DNA of 64,000 nt. It comes from Herbidospora yilanensis (GTDB lineage: Bacteria; Actinomycetota; Actinomycetes; Streptosporangiales; Streptosporangiaceae). Positions 58,293 to 64,000 of this stretch are shown here, in pieces. Under the pieces are notes generated by a model. That model saw nothing but the letters and a program-made list of their open reading frames with translations. It was not told the origin of the DNA and made no database searches. The translations under genes were made by a program, and so were the position numbers. The DNA is taken from positions 276,875-340,874 of the forward strand of contig NZ_BBXE01000015.1 in assembly GCF_001570565.1 (NCBI RefSeq), read 5' to 3'. The first letter of the stretch is position 1. Each line of letters starts with the position of its first letter.

Positions 58293-59027
58293 TTACGCCT
58301 TCGGAGTGGCCAGCCACTCGTCGAAGGTCTGGGCGCCACGAGGCCCCGGACCGGTCGGCAGCAGGCCCCCGGCGCTCATCCCGCCGGGGAAGTAGACCGG
58401 AAGCACCGGCCGCCTGCGCGCCCCGCCCGCCGCGATGAGACGGCGGGCCATGTCGGGCAGCGATTCCACTCGCGGGCCCGCCAGTTCGGGGGCCATCCGC
58501 CGCGGCTCCCCGAGGGCGAGGCCGGCGAGCGCCTCGCCCACCTCGCGGGCGGCGACGGGCTGCACCCGTCCGCTCGGGACCAGCGCGACCGGCCCGGGGA
58601 CGCCGCCCAGCACCTGGCCGGCGAACTCGTGGAACTGGGTGGCACGCAGGATGGTCCACGGCACCGCCCCCTCCTTGACGATCGCCTCCTGCCGCAGCTT
58701 CCCCGCGTAGTAGCCGAGCCTGACCCGGTCGACGCCCACGATCGACAACGTCACGAGGTGCCGCACCCCGGCCCGCCCCGCGGCGGCCGCGAGGTTGCGG
58801 CCCGCCCTGTCGAAGAAGGTCACCGCCGCCGACTTGCCGGTCGTGGTGATGTTGCTGACGTCGACGACCGTCTCGGCCCCTGCCAGCGCGGCGTCGAGCC
58901 CCGCCCCGCTCGCCACGTCGACCCCCGTGGCCCGCGAGAGCACCGCGGGTTCGTACCCCCGCGCCCGCAGGGCCGCCACGACGTACCGCCCGACCACGCC
59001 GGTTCCACCGGCCACCGCGATCTTCAT
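58293..59027 (-). CDS. NAD(P)-binding SDR-like protein (NmrA type)
   Basis: 244-residue atypical short-chain dehydrogenase. The N-terminal nucleotide loop is AVAGGTGVVGRYVVAALRARG; the ending and HLVTLSIVGVDRVRLGYYAGKLRQEAIVKEGAVPWTILRATQFHEFAGQVL are typical of NmrA-like proteins, in which the usual Tyr catalytic motif is replaced. ATG 59027 follows GAGAGGAGCGGTC. Such proteins bind NADP and act as redox-linked regulators or reductases of small metabolites. It is convergent with ychF. Substrate unknown. Confidence 0.85.
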   Translation of the reverse strand: MKIAVAGGTGVVGRYVVAALRARGYEPAVLSRATGVDVASGAGLDAALAGAETVVDVSNITTTGKSAAVTFFDRAGRNLAAAAGRAGVRHLVTLSIVGVDRVRLGYYAGKLRQEAIVKEGAVPWTILRATQFHEFAGQVLGGVPGPVALVPSGRVQPVAAREVGEALAGLALGEPRRMAPELAGPRVESLPDMARRLIAAGGARRRPVLPVYFPGGMSAGGLLPTGPGPRGAQTFDEWLATPKA

Positions 59028-59155
59028 GACCGCTCCTCTCCTCGTGTTCGGAAAGGGCGACGGGGAACGGCGGCGGCTTCGTGACATCGTGCGCCCGTGA
59101 CGATCCTCACACCGGGCCGTGTCACGATCGTGGCCGCCCGGCATGTCGCCTGTGC

Positions 59156-59563
59156 ATGAACTCCACCGCCAAACGGCTGCGCGCCGGGCTGCTCGCCCTG
59201 GCCGCGCTCCAGGCCCTCGTCTCGGTCTGGCAGTACGTCTTCCCGCGCTCGTTCTACGACGACTTCCCGACGGTGAGCCTCGACCCGCCGTACAACGAGC
59301 ACCTGCTCTCGGACGTCGGCGGGCTCGGGCTCGCGCTGACCGCCATGCTCTTCTACGCCGCCTCGGTGATGGAGCGCAGGGTGGTCGTGTCGGCGCTGAC
59401 CGGTTACGTGGTCTACGCGGGCACCCACTTCCTCTTCCACGTCCGGCACTTCGACCACTTCTCGGTCCGTGACGCCGTGGGGGTGGGCACCGGGCTCGGC
59501 CTCGAATGGGCGCTCGCCCTCGTCCTGCTGTACGTCGCCCTGCGACACCACCGCACGTCATAG
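59156..59563 (+). CDS. Small four-helix membrane protein
   Basis: 135-residue protein with four hydrophobic segments (LRAGLLALAALQALVSVWQYVF, GLGLALTAMLFYAASVM, VVVSALTGYVVYAGTHFLFHV, VGVGTGLGLEWALALVLLYVAL). A His-rich turn HFLFHVRHFDHFSV could bind a metal or heme, but no family is recognised. ATG 59156 (MNSTAKRL) lacks a clear Shine-Dalgarno sequence. It is divergent from the NmrA-like gene. Function unknown. Confidence 0.7.
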   Translation: MNSTAKRLRAGLLALAALQALVSVWQYVFPRSFYDDFPTVSLDPPYNEHLLSDVGGLGLALTAMLFYAASVMERRVVVSALTGYVVYAGTHFLFHVRHFDHFSVRDAVGVGTGLGLEWALALVLLYVALRHHRTS

Positions 59564-59916
59564 GAGCGCTGGACGGCGGCCTCGGCCACTAGGATGATCA
59601 CGCGGCGGGTTTCCACTACGAGTGCGGGATGCCGGACTGAGTGTCAGAGCCGTTTGGTTACCTCCTGATGGCTCGCGGGTTACATTTTGCCACGGTGGCC
59701 TGCGCAAACGTCGTTATGTAGTCATCCATGCCGGTACGGGCACTCTCGGTGTCATGCACACTCGGTTTGGCCGGTTACGGCGATGCCTGCAGCATGGGCG
59801 TGGCTTTCCTGGAACAATTGGCGAGGCCGCTAAGGTGATTACTTCAACATGGATAACCGGATCGAGAGTAAGACGACACCGCGCCAGCCGGGGGGATCGG
59901 CGCGAGCGGAGGCGTG
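59564..59916. other. 353-nt spacer before the conjugation-like module
   Basis: No protein-like frame is seen. It holds small inverted repeats (GCCACGGTGGC; ATGC-ctgca-GCAT) and two loosely similar GCCGGT-ACGG blocks, and is poorer in GC than its surroundings. It ends with GGAGG at 59908-59912. No tRNA or attachment-site direct repeat is recognised. Confidence 0.4.
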
Positions 59917-60921
59917 ATGGCTCGCAGGTCAACCGTCCAGCAGGATCCTCGGATCGCTGGCGACCCAGAGTCATACCCTCCTACGGATCCGCCGTTGTCT
60001 GACCGGGAGCCGTTGCGGCGCAGGGGCTGGAGCGGCGGCGGGGGCCGCTGGCTCGTCTGGACCGGCCGGGCCGTGTTGTGGGCGCTCATCGTGGTGATCG
60101 TCGTCAACGGGGTCAGGGCGCCGTTCGAGCGTTTCACGTCGAATCAGGGCGCCATCGGCACACCGTCCGCACCGGCCGATTCCGGTTTCCCGGTGCAGCA
60201 GGGAGCGGCGTTCGCGAATCAGTTCGCCGCCGTTTATCTGAATTTCGACGGAACGAATCCAGAACAGCGCGACACCCGGCTCACCGATTTTCTCGCCGAC
60301 GGGGTCGAAAGGCGATTCGGCTGGAATGGGTTCGGGCGCATGGCGGCCGGCGCCATTCAATTCCATTCGATCGAGGTCGCCGACGCGAACAACGCGCGGG
60401 TGCAGGTCAGTTTCCAGTCGGGCGCGCGGCGCTGGTTGTTGTCGGTGCCGATCTTCCAGGCCGACGGCCGGTTCGTCGTGTCCGGCCTGCCCGCCCTGCT
60501 GCCCTCCGGGGGCGCGGCCGGGCTGCCGGCCATCGCGGCCCCCGACCGCGACGCCAACCTCGAAGACCAGCTACGCCAGACGCTGGAAGGGTTCTTCCGG
60601 GCCTACGCCTCCGGCAACGCCGCCGAGCTGAAGCTCTACGCCGCCGACGGCGCGACGATCGAGGGCCTCGGCGGGCAGTTCACCCTGGCCCAGCTCAACA
60701 GCGTGGTCGCGCCGCTCGGCGGGGAGACCGGCCGCGATGTCACCGTGACGGTCACCTGGTCCATCACGGCGGCCGACGCCGCCGCGGTGCCGACCGACGA
60801 CGCCGCCGATCCGGCCGCGCAGCCCGCGCTGCTGGAACAGGCCTACCAGCTCACCATGGAGAAGCAGGGCGACAAGTGGCTCGTCCGGCAGGTCCAGGGC
60901 GCGAGCCGGTCCGTGGGGTAG
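59917..60921 (+). CDS. TcpC family conjugal transfer protein
   Basis: 334-residue bitopic protein of the TcpC/TraM-like family of Gram-positive type IV secretion systems, which forms a wall-spanning channel scaffold. A cytoplasmic N-terminus, one TM helix (WTGRAVLWALIVVIVVNGVRAPF, about 44-66) and two extracellular NTF2-like domains (about 90-190 and 210-330; FANQFAAVYLNFDG and LRQTLEGFFRAYASGNAAELKLYA). ATG 59917 has GGAGG four bases ahead; GTG 59914 is possible. It is the first gene of a tandem of three, with a 50-nt gap to the next. Confidence 0.85.
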   Translation: MARRSTVQQDPRIAGDPESYPPTDPPLSDREPLRRRGWSGGGGRWLVWTGRAVLWALIVVIVVNGVRAPFERFTSNQGAIGTPSAPADSGFPVQQGAAFANQFAAVYLNFDGTNPEQRDTRLTDFLADGVERRFGWNGFGRMAAGAIQFHSIEVADANNARVQVSFQSGARRWLLSVPIFQADGRFVVSGLPALLPSGGAAGLPAIAAPDRDANLEDQLRQTLEGFFRAYASGNAAELKLYAADGATIEGLGGQFTLAQLNSVVAPLGGETGRDVTVTVTWSITAADAAAVPTDDAADPAAQPALLEQAYQLTMEKQGDKWLVRQVQGASRSVG

Positions 60922-60971
60922 CGCATGAACGACCACGACGTCGCTGATCCACACCCCCGGGAGGGCGAGAA

Positions 60972-61262
60972 TTGATTCTCCAAACGATTGTCGAGACCGT
61001 GACCGCGCTCGCGCCGTCCCCCGCGCCGGGGTCGGGCACCGGGCTCAACACCGAAGGCCTGGCCGAGTTCCTGCGCCGTTTCTTCGCGCCGTTGTTCTTG
61101 GTGATCGTGTCGGTCGTGGCGCTGTTCTTCCTCTTCACCAGAGAGATCACACGGTTCGTCCAGTTCATCATCCTGGCGATCGCCATCGGTGTGATCTTCT
61201 ATGTGCCGAACATCATCGAGGTGACGGCCAAGGCGATCGCGGGGGCGCTCGGCATCCAGTGA
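60972..61262 (+). CDS. Small membrane protein of the T4SS-like module
   Basis: 96-residue protein with two TM helices (FFAPLFLVIVSVVALFFLF and FVQFIILAIAIGVIFYVPNII) after a short periplasmic-like Pro/Ser N-terminus. Size and place recall TcpD, the small membrane subunit between TcpC and TcpE, though sequence identity to it cannot be judged here. TTG 60972 follows GGGAGGG, an unusual but well-supported start. The next gene begins 30 nt after its stop. Confidence 0.7.
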   Translation: MILQTIVETVTALAPSPAPGSGTGLNTEGLAEFLRRFFAPLFLVIVSVVALFFLFTREITRFVQFIILAIAIGVIFYVPNIIEVTAKAIAGALGIQ

Positions 61263-61292
61263 CCTTTGGCACGTGCGGAGAGGAGGATTCGG

Positions 61293-64000
61293 ATGGATCT
61301 GCCTACATACACCAATATCTGGCGAATTGAGAAGCGGCTTTACAAGCTTTACGATCTCCGGCTGCCCATGCCGCTGCCCATCGTCTGGATCGGTGTCTTC
61401 GTCGGCGTCTCCGCCTTCTGGTGGGTCCTCCTCCAAGTGGTCGGTTTGCCCTTCGACGCGCCCTGGCATGTGATCTATCTGGTTCCGCCCGGGATCGTGA
61501 CATGGCTGTCGACTCGTCCCGTGATCGAGGGCAAACGACTGACCGAACTTCTCCAGTCGCAGACCCGCTACTTCGCCGAGCCCAAGACGTGGTGCCGCCT
61601 CGCGCCCTCGGGCGAGCCCGACGTGATCGACTTCCAGGCCAAGGTCTGGCGGGCCGGCACCGAGCGGGTGCGGGTCAAGAAGCCCAAGCGCGCCCCAGAG
61701 CCCCAGCGCGCGACGGTCCGCCCCGCGGTGGCCGCCGCCGCCGCGGCCGCCGCGCCGGTGGTCGAGGAGATCCCGGTACGCGTGAAGCCCCCGCTGACCA
61801 CCACGGCCCACGCGTCCCCCGAACCCGCCCGCCGGTTGATCGGCCACCCGGACGACAAGCAGACCGCCCTCCCGGAGGCCCGCCGCCCCGCGACGTTCGG
61901 CCAGCCCCCCCGGCTGATCCGCCCGGTGACGGAGCCCGCCGCCGACCCGGCCAAGGACCGCTCCCGCCCGCTCGCCGCCAACCCGCTGCGACCGGCCCTC
62001 CTCGCCCACCCGTCCGACCAGCCGACGACCCCCGACCGCCCCGAGACCGGGTCCCGGCCGAAGACACCCACCGTGCCCATGCGCCTGGTGCCGGGCGGCC
62101 CGGCCCGGCCGGGAGACGCCGGCGTGCCCACGGCCCGGCCTTCCGACGCGCCCGCCGAAGGCCCGAGCCGATCCGAGACGCCCGCTGCGCCGGCGCGCCC
62201 GGCGGCCCCCGGGCCGCAGGCTCCCGACGATGCCCGCTCACCGCAGGCCTCCGACGTGCCCGTGTGGCCGGTTCCCGACGAGGGTGCCCGGCCGGAGACG
62301 TCCGGCGTGTCCCGGCTTCCGGCGGACGGGTCGCGGGGTGTCGATGCGCCTTCGCGCCCGGTTCCGGTGAGCGGGTCCCAAGCCCCCGATGTGCCTTCAC
62401 GCCCGGTTTCGGCAAGTCGGTCGCAGGCTCCTGATGTGCCCGCGCGTCCGGATTCGGGCGTCGGGTCGCGGGGTGCCGATGTTCCGGCGCCTTCGATCGC
62501 GGAGACCGAGGCCCGGTCCTCTCAGGCCGAGACGGCGTCGCCCGGTGTCGGGTCGCGGGGTGCCGATGTTCCCGTGCCCTCGGCTGCGGAGACCGACACC
62601 CGGCCATCTCAGGCCGAGACGGCGTCGCCACAGTTCTCGTGGTCGCCGGTGGCCAAGGCCGAGCCGGGTTCCGCGGCCAGGGTCGAGCCGGTCGAGGCCG
62701 CCGGGCCGGACGCGGGTGAGTCGGGCGTGGCCCGGTCCGTACAGGATGAGACCCCGGTTGAGTCGGCGCGGGCCGCCCGGCATTCCGCGGGTGAGCCGGC
62801 CAGGGAAGAGGCGGCGTCGGGCCGGGTGGGCAGGCATGCCGCGGGCGCGCCCGAGGCGGCCGTGCCGCCCGCGCGGGTGGAGCCTGAGCCGGTGGCCGAG
62901 GCGCCCGAGGTCGTGCCGGTCGTCGAGCCCCGCCGGGGTGAGCCGGCGGCCGAACCCGGGCACGCCGAGCATCAGGTGCCCGCGTCCGCCGCCGAGGGTC
63001 CCGCCGAGGAGGTCTCCTCGCCGCCGATACGGCCCGACGCGTTGCGGAGGTTGCGGAGGCTGGCGGCCTCCGCCGATTCCGCCGTCGAGCCGGAGGCGCC
63101 CGCGCCCGCGGTCGACTGGCAGAAGGAGCGGTTGCGCAAGGGGCAGCCGCCGGCGCCGTTCATTCCGGCCGAGCGGGGTTCCGAGGCGACGTGGCGGCGG
63201 GTGTCGCAGGTCGTCGCGGGGTCCGACGGCGACAACGACGAAGACCGGGCCCGCACGACCATCAACGGCAGCCGGCGCATCGTCGTGCTGGGCTGCACGG
63301 GCGGGGCGGGGCAGACGACGACCACGCTGCTGCTCGGGCACTCGCTGGCCCGGCTCCGTGAGGACGGGGTCGTCGCCGTCGACGCCAACTCGGGGGGCGA
63401 CGGGCTCACCGGGCGCGTCAGCCCCGAGACGCCCGAGACGCTCAGTTCGTTCCTGACGGCGGTCGACAACGTCGGCACCCGCGTGCGCGACTACACGACC
63501 CGGACCGACTCCGGGCTCGACGTGCTCGCGGCCGACGTCGACCCCGGCGCGGAGCAGCGCATCGGCGACCGCGGCTGGTTCTCTGACCAGCGCATTGCCC
63601 GCGCGATGCGGCTGCTCGACCAGCAGTACCGGATCATCCTCATGGACCCGGCCGCCGCGCTGGCGGCGCGGCTGCTGCCCTACGCCGACCAACTCGTGCT
63701 GGTCGCCCCGGCCAGTGCCGACGCGCCCGACTCGGTCGCCATGACCTACGACTGGCTCGACGGGCACGGCTGCGCCGACCTCCGGCGCAGGGCCGTCGTG
63801 GTCATCAACGGTGTGTCGCGAAGGAGCATGGCCGATGTCGAGCGGGCCGAGACGGTCGCGCGCGGAAGGTGCAGGGCGATCGTGAGGGTCCCGTGGGAAG
63901 ACGAGCTGGCCGAACCAGGACAAGTCGACCTCAATGACCTTCGCAGCGGCGGCCGCAGGGCGTACGTTGCCCTTGCCGGGGTTGTCGCGAGCGGGTTGAC
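61293..64000 (+). CDS. TcpE-like membrane domain fused to MinD/ParA-like ATPase (partial)
   Basis: The frame is open from ATG 61293 (AGGAGG six bases upstream) to the window end, at least 902 codons, so the 3' end is missing. Residues 1-130 resemble TcpE: an N-terminal YTNIWRIEKRLYKLYDLRLP, two TM helices (about 28-48 and 57-72) and a cytoplasmic tail. Residues about 130-645 are a Pro/Ala/Glu-rich disordered linker with tandem repeats. From about 655 there is a MinD/ParA-type ATPase fold, but the Walker A reads TGGAGQTT (669-676) instead of KGGxGKT, with both lysines replaced; the Walker B-like RIILMDPAAA is present. It follows the TcpC and TcpD-like genes. Nucleotide binding without normal hydrolysis is possible. 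Confidence 0.8.
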   Translation, partial: MDLPTYTNIWRIEKRLYKLYDLRLPMPLPIVWIGVFVGVSAFWWVLLQVVGLPFDAPWHVIYLVPPGIVTWLSTRPVIEGKRLTELLQSQTRYFAEPKTWCRLAPSGEPDVIDFQAKVWRAGTERVRVKKPKRAPEPQRATVRPAVAAAAAAAAPVVEEIPVRVKPPLTTTAHASPEPARRLIGHPDDKQTALPEARRPATFGQPPRLIRPVTEPAADPAKDRSRPLAANPLRPALLAHPSDQPTTPDRPETGSRPKTPTVPMRLVPGGPARPGDAGVPTARPSDAPAEGPSRSETPAAPARPAAPGPQAPDDARSPQASDVPVWPVPDEGARPETSGVSRLPADGSRGVDAPSRPVPVSGSQAPDVPSRPVSASRSQAPDVPARPDSGVGSRGADVPAPSIAETEARSSQAETASPGVGSRGADVPVPSAAETDTRPSQAETASPQFSWSPVAKAEPGSAARVEPVEAAGPDAGESGVARSVQDETPVESARAARHSAGEPAREEAASGRVGRHAAGAPEAAVPPARVEPEPVAEAPEVVPVVEPRRGEPAAEPGHAEHQVPASAAEGPAEEVSSPPIRPDALRRLRRLAASADSAVEPEAPAPAVDWQKERLRKGQPPAPFIPAERGSEATWRRVSQVVAGSDGDNDEDRARTTINGSRRIVVLGCTGGAGQTTTTLLLGHSLARLREDGVVAVDANSGGDGLTGRVSPETPETLSSFLTAVDNVGTRVRDYTTRTDSGLDVLAADVDPGAEQRIGDRGWFSDQRIARAMRLLDQQYRIILMDPAAALAARLLPYADQLVLVAPASADAPDSVAMTYDWLDGHGCADLRRRAVVVINGVSRRSMADVERAETVARGRCRAIVRVPWEDELAEPGQVDLNDLRSGGRRAYVALAGVVASGL
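62460..62633 (+). repeat. 87-bp tandem duplication in the TcpE-MinD linker
   Basis: Two direct copies (62460-62546 and 62547-62633) of a 29-codon unit beginning VGSRGADVP and ending SQAETASP. They are highly similar with scattered changes. Preceded by shorter SQAPDVP units (about 13 residues apart), so the linker grew by local duplication. Confidence 0.75.

Noticed and set aside
59564-59916. Riboswitch (c-di-AMP type) or attachment site before the conjugation-like genes
   Set aside because: Only short inverted repeats are visible; no motif of a known riboswitch class and no direct-repeat att pair was recognised.
62397-63923. 508-codon minus-strand open frame opposite the TcpE-MinD gene
   Set aside because: Low-complexity Arg/Gly product; the plus frame from 61293 has a strong Shine-Dalgarno, TM helices and an ATPase fold and stays open to the window end.

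Overview
The window is a high-GC actinobacterial chromosome segment, most likely Streptosporangiales (Nonomuraea/Streptosporangium-like). The grounds are strong G/C third positions, many GTG/TTG starts, a mycothiol S-conjugate amidase (mca), actinobacterial-only families (DUF4307, DUF4245, DUF1707, TIGR04222, DUF6542) and a block syntenic with Mycobacterium tuberculosis Rv1107c-Rv1112. The genus cannot be fixed from the sequence alone. No rRNA, tRNA, insertion sequence or CRISPR array was seen. Gene density is about 95%, with many 4-11 nt start/stop overlaps.

Layout. 0-10 kb: a LysE exporter, threonine ammonia-lyase, a small M1 peptidase lipoprotein, an RDD membrane protein, 4-hydroxyphenylpyruvate dioxygenase divergent from an Lrp/AsnC regulator, a class A penicillin-binding protein and a thioredoxin-like DUF255 protein. 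10-13.4 kb: a compact regulatory cluster in which a PAS-GAF-SpoIIE phosphatase, a stand-alone cobalamin-binding protein carrying the CarH-type W-x9-EH signature and a STAS protein overlap as one minus-strand operon, divergent from an RsbW-like ATPase. 14-18.5 kb: mca with two small partners, DUF4307, greA and an NlpC/P60 hydrolase. 18.4-21 kb: an MFS exporter/TetR pair with a clear operator, and a ribbon-helix-helix-like protein with a palindrome on its start codon. 21-23 kb: GTP-type PEP carboxykinase with DasR-like operators. 23.3-25.5 kb: a three-gene cassette of a TIGR04222 membrane protein with a Gly/Cys-rich tail, a DUF692 multinuclear iron enzyme and a small partner, which looks like a modified-peptide (RiPP-like) system.

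26-35 kb: a cis-prenyl transferase, a PIN-PhoH ATPase, an AfsQ1/AfsQ2/AfsQ3-like response regulator, kinase and lipoprotein set, a lytic transglycosylase with a CRP-type box, a family 2 glycosyltransferase and an alpha/beta hydrolase. 35-46 kb: a PucR-type regulator with 3-hydroxybutyrate dehydrogenase, class II and class I fumarases bracketing two Ser/Thr kinases (one with a long Gly-rich repeat linker), and an EamA transporter whose tail is antisense to a 40-residue membrane peptide. 46-59.6 kb: a MocR-type regulator, an MFS protein, glpX, TetR, DUF4245, xseB-xseA, a lipid-droplet-associated protein homologue, ispH, DUF6542, rmuC, ychF and small accessory genes. 59.9 kb to the end: the start of a type IV secretion/conjugation-like module (TcpC, a small membrane protein, and a TcpE-like membrane domain fused through a more than 500-residue disordered linker to a MinD/ParA-like ATPase domain with a degenerate Walker A). 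The last gene runs off the window.

Functionally the window mixes central carbon metabolism (pckG, glpX, two fumarases), cell-envelope building and remodelling, redox and mycothiol detoxification, and several signalling systems. The MNIO cassette, the B12/partner-switching operon and the conjugation-like module are the parts least explained by known biology.
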